From assembly GCF_007362955.1 (NCBI RefSeq), contig NZ_CP041696.1:3782001-3846000 (forward strand): a stretch of DNA of 64,000 bases. The letters are read 5' to 3'. Below the pieces are notes generated by a model. That model searched no databases. It saw only the letters and a program-made list of their open reading frames with translations, and was not told where the DNA came from. Shown piece after piece: positions 16,883 to 26,805 of the stretch. The DNA comes from Lysinibacillus fusiformis. Its GTDB lineage: Bacteria; Bacillota; Bacilli; Bacillales_A; Planococcaceae. Numbering within the stretch: position 1 is the stretch's first letter; each line of letters begins with the position of its first letter. The position numbers and the translations under genes were made by a program.

Positions 16883-19800
16883 ATGAAAGAATTTGATCAA
16901 CAACTTGAGGGGCTTTTAAAGCAAGCTTCGTTACAATACATAATATATCAGCATAATGGTGATACAGAACGTATGGAGAAGACTTCGCTTTTTGCACGGA
17001 AATTGCAGCAGAAGGAATATGTGATTGGCTTTGCTGGCCATTTCTCAGCAGGTAAATCGAGCATGATTAATGCTCTATCTGGCGAAGATTTACTGGCTTC
17101 AAGTCCCATTCCAACGAGTGCTAATATCGTAAAGGTTCATAAATCGGATGAGGATTTTGCGATTGTCTATATGCACAATGAAAAACCCGTAAAATTTGAA
17201 GCAGGCTATGATTTTAAAACGGTAAAAGAGTTAAGTAAGAATGGTGATTTGGTATCACAGATTGAAATTGGCCATAGTACTTCGACATTACCAGTTGGTG
17301 TAACAGTGATGGATACACCAGGCGTTGACTCGACAGATGATGCCCACCGTATGTCTACAGAATCAGCCCTCCATATTGCTGATATTGTATTTTATACAAT
17401 GGACTACAATCACGTTCAATCAGAGTTGAACTTTCAGTTTACAAAACAATTAATGAAATACAATCCGAACGTCTATTTAATCGTCAATATGATTGATAAG
17501 CATAAGGAAAATGAATTAAGCTTTGCCGAGTTTAAGGCTACTGTCCATCATTCGTTTTCTGCATGGGGCGTTGAGCCAAAGGGCGTATTTTTCACGTCTT
17601 TGAGAGAGCCTGAGCATCCAAATAACGACTTTGAAGCGGTCAAAAAAATCGTAATGGATAGTATGAATGATTGGCAGGATCAGCTTGTGCAAACAGCTAC
17701 AAATACGCTGCGTTTATTGCAAAGCGAGCATGACAATTATTTAATAGAAGAAAGACAAGATCGTTTAGCGATAGATGAAGACGTTTTAAGTGCCGATGAC
17801 TGGGCAAATCATCAAGATATTTTAGAGCAATATAATAAGCTGAATCGTCAGGTTGAATTATTCTCAATCGAAGCATGGAATGAAACGTTTGAAGAAGCAC
17901 GCAAGGAGTTACTTGCGAATGCAGCCATTATGCCTGCTGATTTACGTGACAAATTACGCCTTTATCTAGAAAGTAAGCAGGAAGGTTTTAAGGTAGGTGG
18001 CTTATTTTCAGCCAAGAAAAAAACAGAGGAAGAACGTAATCGTCGTAAAGAGGATGCGTTTAGCAGCTATCAAACAGTCGTTCATGCGCAAGTAACTGGA
18101 CATTTAAAAGGACTGATGAAAAAAGCGTTAAAGGATGTTGGGGTCTTAAGTGAAGAGCGCGCGGGTGCTATAGATGCTTATGTGTTTGATTTGCCATTCT
18201 CGCTTATTGAACAACAAGTGCAAATTGGTGCACTCTTAACTGGAGATGCTGTGTTGAATTTTGCTAATCGTGTAGCAGAAGCAACAAGACGCTATTATAT
18301 TCAGGAAACAGATAAATGGAAAGATGCGCAAGCAACAACTTTAGAAACGCAAGCAACAGAAACTGCCGCACCTTCCAAATTAAAAATGGCTGGTATGCAA
18401 GATAAAGTAGACGCCATCAACGCGGTGTTAGAAATCGAAGGCTACCAACAATATAGTGCGAGCGTCATGCATCAGGCAAGCAATGAAATTCGTAAGGAAG
18501 CAAATAACCAGCTTGCTTTCTGGGAAAAAGCTTTTGAACAGGCATTAGCCGAAATCCGATTATTTGATGAGTCCATGTTAAAACCAAAAGATGTGATTGT
18601 TCAGGAAGAAGAAATACAGCAAGTCGTTAGTGCAACTAGCCTACCAATCGATGGCGTTATTAACCGTGCCCTTCATACAGCGAATGCAGTAAAAGAGGTA
18701 CAGGGCTTTGCGGAAGTGGCAAGTTATTTAGAAAATAAAGTGGAACGATTACAGAAAAAGGATTTCACCATTGCGTTATTCGGTGCGTTTAGTGCGGGGA
18801 AATCATCGTTCTCAAATGCATTGATGGGGGCGAAGGTTTTACCTGTATCGCCAAATCCAACAACAGCGGCCATCAATAAAATTCGCCCAGTGACACCAGC
18901 GCATCCACATGAAACTGCAGATGTACAGTTAAAAACAGCCGAGCAAATGCTAGAGGATATTCAGAGCTCTTATGCAGCAATTGGTTTATCGATATCTTCA
19001 TTAGATGAAGCACTTAATCGTGCAGATGAAGGACTTGCCGTGCAGCTGTCAGATGAACGTCTAAATGTGCATAAATCATTTATTCGTGCCTACAAGGAAG
19101 GCTACCCAACATTCAAAGCTGAACTTGGCAAAGTTTTACGTGTTGAACGAGAAGAATTTGAGAAATTTGTTGCGCAAGAAAACAAATCTTGCTTTGTCGA
19201 TAATATCGATTTCTATTATGATAGCCCGTTAACACGCATGGGTGTGACATTAGTCGATACGCCAGGGGCAGATTCTATTAATGCACGTCATACAGGCGTT
19301 GCGTTTGAATATATTCGTAATGCAGATGCCATTCTATTTATTACGTACTATAATCATGCCTTTGCGAAAGCTGACCGTGAGTTTTTAATCCAGTTAGGGC
19401 GTGTGAAGGATGCCTTTGAGCTCGATAAGATGTTCTTTATCGTCAATGCGATTGATTTGGCGACAACAGAGGAAGAACAGGAAGATGTAAAAGGCTATGT
19501 ACGTTCAGAGCTACAACGCTTTGGCATTCGTTTCCCGCGTCTCTATGGCGTATCAAGCTTAATGGCATTGAAGGAAAAGGTTGAGGGCGCTGATTTTGCA
19601 TCAGGCATGCCACCTTTTGAGGAGAACTTCCATACATTCTTACATGATGAGCTGAGTGCATTGGCAGTGCAAGCACTGGCAGAAGAAGTAGACAAAACGG
19701 AGCAACGTCTAGGTGATTTAATTGCGCAAACAGAAGATAACTTAAAGCGTAAGGATGAACGATTAGCCGAGTTGACAACACTCGAACAGCACATCAAATC

Positions 19801-20494
19801 GAAATTTAGTACGTTGAATACAAGCATGATGGAAAGTGAAACGAAGCAGGAATTAGATGAATTACTGTATTACGTCTTACAACGTGTATTCTATCGTTAC
19901 CCAGAATTCTTTAAGGAAGGCTACAATCCGTCAACCTTTGCGGCGATGCCAGCACAGCAAGCATTAGAGCATGCTTTAAAAGAAGTACTGCAAAGTTTAC
20001 GTTTTGACTTTACACAGGAAATGCGTGTGACGAACTTCCGCTTATCGCAGTTTATCAGCAAGAAGATGCAATTACGTTTTAAAGATGAAGTACGTGAGCT
20101 AAAAGAATTGAACCGTAGCTTCTCGTTTTTAGCCTTTGATTCTTCTGAGCCCGATTTACTCAACTTTGAAGGACCTTTTGCAGAAGTAGCGAAATATACA
20201 GGCGTGAAGTCGCACTTCCGCAATCAAAAGGCTTTCTTTGAGAAGAATGAAAAAATGAAGCTAAGTGAAGCGTTGGAAGCATTAACTAAGCCAGATGCTC
20301 AAAACTATTTAGATGGTCAAAAGGTTTCGCTTATGACATGGGCAATTACTTATATTGGTGAGGAAGCAGAGCGATTACGCCTACATATTTACCATCAGGC
20401 ATTAGAACAAATTGCGACAGAGCGACTTGTACTCCAAGAAGAAAGCCGTTTAGCGTCATGGAAATCGATTTACGCACAATTACAATACGCATGA
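16883..20494 (+). CDS. dynA: Two-headed bacterial dynamin DynA
   Basis: A membrane-remodelling GTPase with two complete dynamin units in one chain of 1203 residues, close to Bacillus DynA (YpbR). Head 1 shows G1 GHFSAGKSS (52-60), G3 DTPGVDS and G4 NMIDK. Head 2 shows G1 GAFSAGKSS (about 634), G3 DTPGADS (about 792) and G4 NAID. Helical stalk segments separate and follow the heads. Bacillus DynA tethers and fuses membranes and helps resist membrane damage by phage and antibiotics. It overlaps the ribosome site of the sulfurtransferase gene, so the two are likely one operon. Confidence 0.95.
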   Translation: MKEFDQQLEGLLKQASLQYIIYQHNGDTERMEKTSLFARKLQQKEYVIGFAGHFSAGKSSMINALSGEDLLASSPIPTSANIVKVHKSDEDFAIVYMHNEKPVKFEAGYDFKTVKELSKNGDLVSQIEIGHSTSTLPVGVTVMDTPGVDSTDDAHRMSTESALHIADIVFYTMDYNHVQSELNFQFTKQLMKYNPNVYLIVNMIDKHKENELSFAEFKATVHHSFSAWGVEPKGVFFTSLREPEHPNNDFEAVKKIVMDSMNDWQDQLVQTATNTLRLLQSEHDNYLIEERQDRLAIDEDVLSADDWANHQDILEQYNKLNRQVELFSIEAWNETFEEARKELLANAAIMPADLRDKLRLYLESKQEGFKVGGLFSAKKKTEEERNRRKEDAFSSYQTVVHAQVTGHLKGLMKKALKDVGVLSEERAGAIDAYVFDLPFSLIEQQVQIGALLTGDAVLNFANRVAEATRRYYIQETDKWKDAQATTLETQATETAAPSKLKMAGMQDKVDAINAVLEIEGYQQYSASVMHQASNEIRKEANNQLAFWEKAFEQALAEIRLFDESMLKPKDVIVQEEEIQQVVSATSLPIDGVINRALHTANAVKEVQGFAEVASYLENKVERLQKKDFTIALFGAFSAGKSSFSNALMGAKVLPVSPNPTTAAINKIRPVTPAHPHETADVQLKTAEQMLEDIQSSYAAIGLSISSLDEALNRADEGLAVQLSDERLNVHKSFIRAYKEGYPTFKAELGKVLRVEREEFEKFVAQENKSCFVDNIDFYYDSPLTRMGVTLVDTPGADSINARHTGVAFEYIRNADAILFITYYNHAFAKADREFLIQLGRVKDAFELDKMFFIVNAIDLATTEEEQEDVKGYVRSELQRFGIRFPRLYGVSSLMALKEKVEGADFASGMPPFEENFHTFLHDELSALAVQALAEEVDKTEQRLGDLIAQTEDNLKRKDERLAELTTLEQHIKSKFSTLNTSMMESETKQELDELLYYVLQRVFYRYPEFFKEGYNPSTFAAMPAQQALEHALKEVLQSLRFDFTQEMRVTNFRLSQFISKKMQLRFKDEVRELKELNRSFSFLAFDSSEPDLLNFEGPFAEVAKYTGVKSHFRNQKAFFEKNEKMKLSEALEALTKPDAQNYLDGQKVSLMTWAITYIGEEAERLRLHIYHQALEQIATERLVLQEESRLASWKSIYAQLQYA

Positions 20495-20504
20495 GGTGAT
20501 TCAA

Positions 20505-21314
20505 ATGGGAAAAGTATTCAAAACAGTTGAGGAAATCCAGCTTGATGGCGTCCGTTTTGTGGATGCACGCTTTGATTTGCAAAATATTGAAGCGGGTAAA
20601 CTTTTATTTGACGAAGGGCATGCTCCAGGTGCGATTTTTCTGGACTTAGAGCAGGATTTATCGGATATGGAGAGTAGTAATGGCCGTCATCCGATGCCAA
20701 GTAAGGAAAAGCTAGCGTCCGTTTTTCAAGGGCTAGGTTTACGTTATGATGATCACATTGTCGTCTATGATCAAGGCGCATCGCCATTTGCACCGCGCGC
20801 TTGGTGGATGCTAACGTATGCGGGCTTTCCGCATGTTGTCATTGTCAACGGTGGTGTAGCAGCTCTAGAGCAGAAATTTACATTTACGAAGGACATTGTG
20901 AAATATCCACCTACTATCATTGAATTTGAGTGGCGGGATCATCTGTATGCACCGCGTGAGGCAGTGAAAGCCATTGTTGACGGAGATGTTGAAGCGACAC
21001 TGTTAGATGCACGTGCCGCAGCCCGTTATCGTGGGGAAGTAGAGCCACTTGATCAGGTAGCGGGGCATATTCCAACTGCTAAAAACTTTGACTGGGAGCA
21101 GTTGAAGTCGGAAGATACATTACAAGCAAATGATACACTACGTGCGAAGGTTGCACGTGACGAGCAAGTGGTCGTGTACTGTGGCAGTGGTGTTACAGCC
21201 TCCCCATTGTATGCTGTGTTAGCGGATGAAGGCTATGAAAATATAAGACTGTATACTGGCAGCTATAGCGACTGGATTACAACGTACGATGTCGAAAAAG
21301 GAACAAATGAATAA
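20505..21314 (+). CDS. Two-domain rhodanese sulfurtransferase
   Basis: Transfers sulfur from thiosulfate or 3-mercaptopyruvate to a thiol acceptor. Two rhodanese domains are present. The N-terminal one is inactive and carries the GHAPGAIFLDLEQDL and GRHPMP motifs. The C-terminal one has the catalytic cysteine in VVYCGSGVTASP (about residue 225). The CGSGVTA loop is the mercaptopyruvate-sulfurtransferase form. ATG 20505 follows GAGGTGA. The in-frame GTG at 20496 lies inside that site. Confidence 0.92.
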   Translation: MGKVFKTVEEIQLDGVRFVDARFDLQNIEAGKLLFDEGHAPGAIFLDLEQDLSDMESSNGRHPMPSKEKLASVFQGLGLRYDDHIVVYDQGASPFAPRAWWMLTYAGFPHVVIVNGGVAALEQKFTFTKDIVKYPPTIIEFEWRDHLYAPREAVKAIVDGDVEATLLDARAAARYRGEVEPLDQVAGHIPTAKNFDWEQLKSEDTLQANDTLRAKVARDEQVVVYCGSGVTASPLYAVLADEGYENIRLYTGSYSDWITTYDVEKGTNE

Positions 21315-21326
21315 GGAATAGATAAG

Positions 21327-21354
21327 AAACGCTCACTTAGGTGGGCGTTTTTTT
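21327..21354 (+). terminator. Terminator of the dynA-sulfurtransferase unit
   Basis: AACGCTCAC pairs with GTGGGCGTT (one G-T pair), followed by seven T. It begins 13 bases after the stop codon. Confidence 0.88.
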
Positions 21355-21368
21355 GTTGTAGGTGGCAA

Positions 21369-21473
21369 GTGGTGGATAGAATCGTGAAATTGATGGATAA
21401 AACCGGCAAAGTGACGGATAGAACTCGTGAAGTGACGGATAGAATTGCGAAAGTGACGGATAGAGCGAAAAAC
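21369..21473. repeat. Five tandem 21-bp repeats
   Basis: Five head-to-tail units of 21 bases with core GTGACGGATAGA; units 3-5 share it exactly and units 1-2 are diverged. The period is a multiple of three and all five units are open in one plus-strand frame, but there is no start codon with a ribosome site. The array lies between a terminator and the acyl-CoA dehydrogenase gene. There are no spacers, so it is not a CRISPR. Confidence 0.8.
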
Positions 21474-21561
21474 ATTCATCTCTAAAAAATAAACAGTGTT
21501 TACTTTGTCTGTTTATGGTGTTAAAATATTTTTAAAATTTAGTAAATGGGGTGTTGTTTTG

Positions 21562-23148
21562 GTGCGTGTTACAGAAAAAACGTATAGTTTTCGAGAATTT
21601 ACCCGCGAAAGAGATCAATTGAATGATTTGGATAACCCATTCCTACAGCAGGTATTACAACAATTTTGCGATGGCACATGGGATGAAATGCTGCCAAGGC
21701 TAGAACCGTTTGTGCAAAAATTAACAACCGATTGGCGCGGTATAGCTGCAGAAAATGCACGTCCCGAAAATCAGCCTAAAGTGAGGCATTATAATGCGTA
21801 TAATGAACGAATTGATCGCATTGTACGACCATATGAGATGCAACAAATGGAGCGGGAGATTTTTGGCTACGGCTTGTTCTCAAGTCAACAAATAAAAAAT
21901 GAAGGCATTGTCAAACGATATTTTTTACACGGCAATGGTGAGGCAGGCATCACTTGCCCATTGGCATGTACGGACGGGCTAGTTGCATTAATGGAGCATT
22001 TTTTGGATGAGGCGCCCGCCGACATACAAAATATTTATCAGCATGTCACAGAAGGAATCGATGGGGATTTCGCTATTGGGGCACAGTATATGTCAGAAAT
22101 CCAAGGGGGGTCCAATATTCCAGCTAATATTTTAATGGCGAAGCCAGAAGGACATCATTATCGATTATTTGGCAATAAATTTTTCTGTTCGGCTGTACAT
22201 GCCGACTATTCTGTAGTGACTGCGCGCATTGAAGATACAGATGATATTGCGGTTTTCGTCGTGCCAACATGGTTGGAGGGAGATAAGGCGAGAGAGAAGC
22301 GAAATCATCATGTGATTAATCGTTTAAAATGGAAGATAGGGACTGCAGAATTGCCTTCAGCGGAAATTGATTATCAGGGGGCAATCGCTTATCGCATTGG
22401 TCCTCAAAATCGTGGTGTAGCTTTGGCAGTTAGTATTGTATTAACGCGTTCAAGACTGGATATTGGATTTGCAAGTGGCGCTTTCTTGATGAGGGCGGCA
22501 CGTGAGGCCAAGTTATATGCGCGCTTTAGAACGGTATTCGAGCGACAAATCGATGAATTTCCTATGGCTGCTGCTCAGCTTGAAGATTTAGAACATGCAG
22601 CAAAACGCATCGTTGGAACGGCATTTTTCATTTATGAAGCCTTTAATCGAACACAACAAAATCCTCATTCAACAGAGGCTTACGTCGTCCGTGAATTAGT
22701 TTTATTGCAGAAAATCTTTGCGTCAAAAGAGGCGGTTGATAAGCTACGTTTGGCAATCTCTATTTTTGGTGGGCATGGAGCTATTGAAGACTTCTCGGCT
22801 ATTCCAAGACTGTTTAGAGATAGCTTGGTAAATGAATTATGGGAAGGACCGCGCAACGTGTTACTCGCGCAAATTTATCGAGATATCATGAAAATGCGCA
22901 AGCAAATTTCACTTGATACATTAATTTCTAGCATATTAACAGATAGTTCAACACAAGAGGTTCAGTATTTTGTGGAACAAATTGACCAGTTAATGCAGGA
23001 GGATTTAACAGCATTGCCGAATGCGGAAAATCGACGTGCGGCACGAAGATGGGAGCAAGTTTGGGAAGAAATATTTACATTATTCCAAGAGCAAACAATT
23101 AAAGAGCTACAAGATTTACCGATTTTAACACGTACTGACGGATGCTAA
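21562..23148 (+). CDS. AidB-like acyl-CoA dehydrogenase
   Basis: A flavin-dependent acyl-CoA dehydrogenase family member of about 528 residues. The family pattern TCPLACTDG, GAQYMSEIQGGSNI (FAD contacts), FSAVHADYSVVTAR-like beta domain (FFCSAVHADYSVV) and the C-terminal IFGGHGAIEDF and LWEGPRNVLLAQIYRD point to the AidB/long acyl-CoA dehydrogenase subgroup. The frame is open to 21496, but GTG 21562 with TGGGGTG upstream gives the family-like start. An acyl-CoA ligase gene follows, which suggests a joint role in fatty-acid or branched-acid breakdown. Confidence 0.85.
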   Translation: MRVTEKTYSFREFTRERDQLNDLDNPFLQQVLQQFCDGTWDEMLPRLEPFVQKLTTDWRGIAAENARPENQPKVRHYNAYNERIDRIVRPYEMQQMEREIFGYGLFSSQQIKNEGIVKRYFLHGNGEAGITCPLACTDGLVALMEHFLDEAPADIQNIYQHVTEGIDGDFAIGAQYMSEIQGGSNIPANILMAKPEGHHYRLFGNKFFCSAVHADYSVVTARIEDTDDIAVFVVPTWLEGDKAREKRNHHVINRLKWKIGTAELPSAEIDYQGAIAYRIGPQNRGVALAVSIVLTRSRLDIGFASGAFLMRAAREAKLYARFRTVFERQIDEFPMAAAQLEDLEHAAKRIVGTAFFIYEAFNRTQQNPHSTEAYVVRELVLLQKIFASKEAVDKLRLAISIFGGHGAIEDFSAIPRLFRDSLVNELWEGPRNVLLAQIYRDIMKMRKQISLDTLISSILTDSSTQEVQYFVEQIDQLMQEDLTALPNAENRRAARRWEQVWEEIFTLFQEQTIKELQDLPILTRTDGC

Positions 23149-23226
23149 TACACATGTAGAGATCTAGCACACCAGGTATCCAAGGATGCACATATGTTGA
23201 CAAAAAATTGTTTAGGGGTGGCAATT

Positions 23227-24726
23227 ATGAATATCAATATTGGGAAGTTGTTGCAAAATCGTGCTGTTTTAATGGGGGATAAGGAGGCATTCGTTCACCG
23301 AAACAAGCGTTGGACATTTCAACAGATGAATGCAAGAGCGAATGGCTTTGCAAATTATTTAACAAAGCTTGGCTATTCAAAAGGGGATCGTATTGCGGTT
23401 TTATGCAAAAATAATGAGGACTTTATTGCGGTCTTAATGGGTGCAGCTAAAATTGGGGTGATTACCGTTGTCTTGAATTGGCGTTTGCAAGTAGCGGAAC
23501 TGCAGTATATTGTGGAGCATAGTAAAGTAAAACTTATTGTTTATGATGTGGACTTTGAGCCGGCAATCAGTGCCCTAAAGGAACAACTTGCGCTAGACTA
23601 TGTTTATGCCAATCATACAGTCCCTTCCTTACAAGCGATTTTCGAGGAGGATACTGAAGAACCACAATACAAGGCAAGTAATGATGATGTGGCACTGATC
23701 ATGTACACTTCTGGAACTACGGGTAAACCAAAGGGAGCGATGATTTCACATAATAATCTTTTTGGGGCAGGTATTGGCTTATCACAAACAATTGATTGGT
23801 GGGAGGATGACCGTTTCTTAATGGTGGCGCCATTTTTCCATATTGGGGGGATTGCGCCTCTGATTACGAATGTAATGTGTGGCTGTACCATGATTCTAAT
23901 GGAGACTTTTGAACCGATTACGGCTTGGCAAACGATTGAACATGAAAAGATTACGACGATGATGACTGTGCCTACAATGCTTGCCTACTTATTAAAAACG
24001 TATGAGGTCGCAAGTGTAGATACCTCTTCTATTCGCAATATAACGTGTGGCGCTTCTTCCGTACCCGCACCACTGATTCTCGGGTTTCGTCAGTTAGGCA
24101 TTCCTGTTCAGCAAGTGTACGGCATTACAGAATATACAGGTGCTGTTACGATGTGGAAAGAGCAGATGGATAAAGAGAAGTTTGACTCGATGGGCAAATC
24201 TGTCATGCATGGGGAAATGAAAATTATTGATGTCAAGACAGAGCAAGCGTTACCAATTGGACAGGTAGGAGAAATAATCCTACGCGGCCCACAAGTTTTC
24301 GTCGGCTACTTTGATAATGCAGAAGCTACGCATAAAGTATTAAAAAATGGATGGTATTCTACAGGGGATGTTGGCTATATCGATCATGATGGCTATTTGT
24401 ATGTCGTTGATCGAATGAAAGATATGATTATTAGTGGTGGCGAGAATATTTACTCAGCCGAATTAGAATTAGTCCTCTCTACACATCCGAGCGTTGCGGA
24501 TGTAGCTGTTATTGGCGTTCCTGATGAAAAGTGGGGAGAGATTCCAAGGGCCTATATCGTGATAACACCAGAAGCTGCCATTACTGAAACCGCTCTTATT
24601 CACTTTTGTAAGGAAAAATTAGCCGCCTATAAAGTAGTGAAGGAAGTCATTTTTGTGGAACAACTTCCTCGTAACGCTGTTGGAAAGTTACTCAAGCATC
24701 AGTTAAAACAAGCAGTAGCTCAATGA
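23227..24726 (+). CDS. AMP-forming acyl-CoA synthetase
   Basis: Activates a carboxylic acid with ATP to acyl-AMP and then acyl-CoA. ANL-superfamily motifs are present: the P-loop MYTSGTTGKPKGAM, YGITEYTG, YSTGDVGYIDHDGYLYVVDR and the C-terminal catalytic lysine in LPRNAVGKLLK. The length (499) fits medium/long-chain ligases. ATG 23227 with AGGGGTGG was preferred over the in-frame ATG 23194, which has no ribosome site. The acyl-CoA dehydrogenase gene is 78 bases upstream. The chain-length preference is not readable. Confidence 0.92.
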   Translation: MNINIGKLLQNRAVLMGDKEAFVHRNKRWTFQQMNARANGFANYLTKLGYSKGDRIAVLCKNNEDFIAVLMGAAKIGVITVVLNWRLQVAELQYIVEHSKVKLIVYDVDFEPAISALKEQLALDYVYANHTVPSLQAIFEEDTEEPQYKASNDDVALIMYTSGTTGKPKGAMISHNNLFGAGIGLSQTIDWWEDDRFLMVAPFFHIGGIAPLITNVMCGCTMILMETFEPITAWQTIEHEKITTMMTVPTMLAYLLKTYEVASVDTSSIRNITCGASSVPAPLILGFRQLGIPVQQVYGITEYTGAVTMWKEQMDKEKFDSMGKSVMHGEMKIIDVKTEQALPIGQVGEIILRGPQVFVGYFDNAEATHKVLKNGWYSTGDVGYIDHDGYLYVVDRMKDMIISGGENIYSAELELVLSTHPSVADVAVIGVPDEKWGEIPRAYIVITPEAAITETALIHFCKEKLAAYKVVKEVIFVEQLPRNAVGKLLKHQLKQAVAQ

Positions 24727-24960
24727 TGAAGGAACCTGCTTAATATAGTTTGGATACTAAAAAATATTGCTTCCCTTGCTCGGGCAATCCGCAAACCTTG
24801 CAGATGAATACGTCTAAGGAGTCTTTTGATGTAAGACGTAATAAAAATGTTTGTGTAATTCAGGTAGTGAAACCAAACATGCTACAGATGAACGCAAGTT
24901 GGACGAATCCGTGAAAAGAAAGTAGCGTTGCTATAGCTTAAAGGGAGTTACACATTTTGA

Positions 24961-25026
24961 AAAGCATAGGTCTTGTAAGAAAGGTAGATGAACTTGGCTT
25001 ATCAAGACCTATATATATAAAACTAA
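24961..25026 (+). pseudogene. AbrB-family regulator remnant
   Basis: A short frame reads KSIGLVRKVDELG followed by diverged residues and TAA. VRKVDELG is the hallmark start of AbrB/Abh-type swapped-hairpin regulators, which are normally about 90 residues. The frame opens with a TGA in place of the start codon and stops after 21 codons, so it is a decayed fragment. Confidence 0.45.
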
Positions 25027-25073
25027 GGGGTATTACATATTGTGCATGACTAATATGTAATACCCCTTTATTT
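25025..25073 (+). terminator. Strong intrinsic terminator
   Basis: A perfect 17-bp stem (AAGGGGTATTACATATT with its complement) and a 10-base loop, followed by TTTATTTT. It follows the AbrB remnant directly. Confidence 0.85.
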
Positions 25074-25172
25074 TAGATTAATTAGGACATCACAAGTTCA
25101 AATGGCAATAGATATAGCGACTTTCTTAGGTCGTTATGAATCAAAAAATAATTGAATAAAAAATAACAGCAA

Positions 25173-25222
25173 GCAATTCCTCCACCAATACATCGATTTG
25201 GTGGGGGCATTGCGTTTTTTTT
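25173..25222 (+). terminator. Intrinsic terminator before the ABC transporter genes
   Basis: GCAATTCCTCCACCAA pairs with TTGGTGGGGGCATTGC (one mismatch and one G-T pair), followed by eight T. No gene clearly ends at it. The stretch 24727-25170 otherwise holds only the AbrB remnant and its terminator. Confidence 0.8.
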
Positions 25223-25277
25223 ATTATAAATTAATCGTGCCTTCAAAAAATAAAGTTCGAAAATTGATTCACATAAA

Positions 25278-25343
25278 CTCCCGTATATCTCTAGATAAAC
25301 TTCGCAGTATCTCCATATAAACTACAGATTACTCTTATATAGT
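25278..25343 (+). promoter_or_regulatory. Direct-repeat operator 1 and promoter of the ABC transporter
   Basis: Five consecutive 11-bp units with consensus CTNCAGATAAA run from 25278 to 25332. The -10 TATAGT (25338-25343) begins 16 bases after the start of the last unit, and no -35 is recognisable. Direct repeats spaced by one helical turn are typical of OmpR-type response regulators acting as activators. The same array occurs at 29694-29737 and, inverted, at 34443-34508. Confidence 0.75.
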
Positions 25344-25367
25344 AGAGCTATCAAGGAGGTAATAAAA

Positions 25368-26795
25368 ATGAATTTTATCAAACGTGCATTTTTAAGTGTT
25401 AAAGCAAGAATGGGGAAATCGTTAATATTATTTACTGTATTTTTAGTAGTTTCTAATTTAGTATTAGCGGGCTTTGCAATACAAAATGTCTCACAAAAGG
25501 CGAATGATCATGCTAGACAAACATTAGGTGTAGACGTGAGCCTTAGAATGGACGAAGAGAAGCTTATGGAAAATGTGGCGAAACAGCGAGAAGAGAATCC
25601 AAATGGAAAAATAAAACACCCTGAACTTTTTGCAGATGAAGCAGACCAGTTAGCTAAATCACCATATGTAACAGACTACAACTATCTGAAGAGTGACATG
25701 CTTGTAGCGGATGATTTCACGCCTATTAATGGTGACGAAGGTGACGAAGGGGTAAGTGGAGCAGTAGGTGGTAGTAATTCTGGAAATATGAAAATGCCTA
25801 ATACATTTATCCAAGGTGTGAGAAGTTCTGATTTATTGCAAGATTTTACAGATGGAACGAATGAAATTATTGACGGTCGTCCGATTACATCAGAGGATAC
25901 GAATAAGAAAGTAGCTCTGATTGAAAAACAGTTAGCCGAACAAAACGAGCTTCAAGTGGGTGATAAGTTAAAGATCCAATCAATGGATGATACATCGAAG
26001 GTAGAGTTAGAAATAATAGGGATATACAAAAATTCCGGGATAACTGACTTCGAGGCAAATTTACCAGCTATGATGCATCCGTCTAACAAAATATACACGA
26101 TTTATGATTCGACGAAAGAAATGTCTGAAGAAAGTGATGAAAAGGGTGTATCCATTAACGAAGCAATTTACTACTTAAATGATCCAGAGAATATTCAGGA
26201 TTTTAAAACAGACGCAAAGAAAACAAATATTGATTACGATTTATTTAAGTTAGATGCGCATGATGCATTATATCAAAAAATGGTAGGCCCTATCGAGAAT
26301 ATTGCCGCTACTTCCAAAATGATTGTCTATTTAGTATCCATTGCAGGGTCCATTATATTAGGTCTTATTATTATGTTGACTATAAAAGAGCGACGTAAGG
26401 AATTAGGTATTCTGTTGGCAATCGGTGAAAAAAAGAGGAAATTAATAGGGCAGCTGTTAGTAGAAGTACTATGTATAGCGGTACTAGCATTTGGCATTTC
26501 TATCATTACAGGTGGAACAGTGTCTCAAAAAATGGGAGACAGTTTATTACAGCAAGAAGTTATTGCTGCCGAAGATCAACAACAAGAATCAAATAATCTA
26601 GGATTCTCATTTGGCATGATGAATAAACAAGAAAAAGATGTAGAACCTATCGATGATATTGATGTAAGTATAACGTCACAAGATGTGTTGAATTTAGGTG
26701 GATTAGGACTATTAATTTCCATTTTATCAACACTTCTACCAGCATTATCAATTCTTCGCTTAAATCCAAAAGAAATACTATTAAAAGATGAGTAG
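25368..26795 (+). CDS. FtsX/MacB-type ABC transporter permease
   Basis: A 475-residue permease with one N-terminal membrane helix (about 17-39), a large extracytoplasmic domain of the MacB core type (about 40-310), and three C-terminal helices (about 317-340, 360-382 and 440-462). The loop IKERRKELGILLAIGEKK between helices 2 and 3 is the usual coupling segment, and the tail LNPKEILLKDE is typical. An acidic Gly-rich segment (NGDEGDEGVSGAVGGSN) lies in the external domain. The ATPase gene follows 10 bases later. Such pairs act in mechanotransmission, peptide export or antimicrobial defence; the substrate is unknown. Confidence 0.88.
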   Translation: MNFIKRAFLSVKARMGKSLILFTVFLVVSNLVLAGFAIQNVSQKANDHARQTLGVDVSLRMDEEKLMENVAKQREENPNGKIKHPELFADEADQLAKSPYVTDYNYLKSDMLVADDFTPINGDEGDEGVSGAVGGSNSGNMKMPNTFIQGVRSSDLLQDFTDGTNEIIDGRPITSEDTNKKVALIEKQLAEQNELQVGDKLKIQSMDDTSKVELEIIGIYKNSGITDFEANLPAMMHPSNKIYTIYDSTKEMSEESDEKGVSINEAIYYLNDPENIQDFKTDAKKTNIDYDLFKLDAHDALYQKMVGPIENIAATSKMIVYLVSIAGSIILGLIIMLTIKERRKELGILLAIGEKKRKLIGQLLVEVLCIAVLAFGISIITGGTVSQKMGDSLLQQEVIAAEDQQQESNNLGFSFGMMNKQEKDVEPIDDIDVSITSQDVLNLGGLGLLISILSTLLPALSILRLNPKEILLKDE

Positions 26796-26805
26796 GAGGA
26801 GTCAT

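Noticed and set aside
21369-21473. CRISPR array
   Set aside because: The 21-bp units are contiguous with no spacers, and no cas gene is in the window.
25278-25332. Iterons of a replication origin
   Set aside because: The repeats abut promoters of three different genes at fixed spacing to the -10 and there is no replication gene, so an activator site explains them better.
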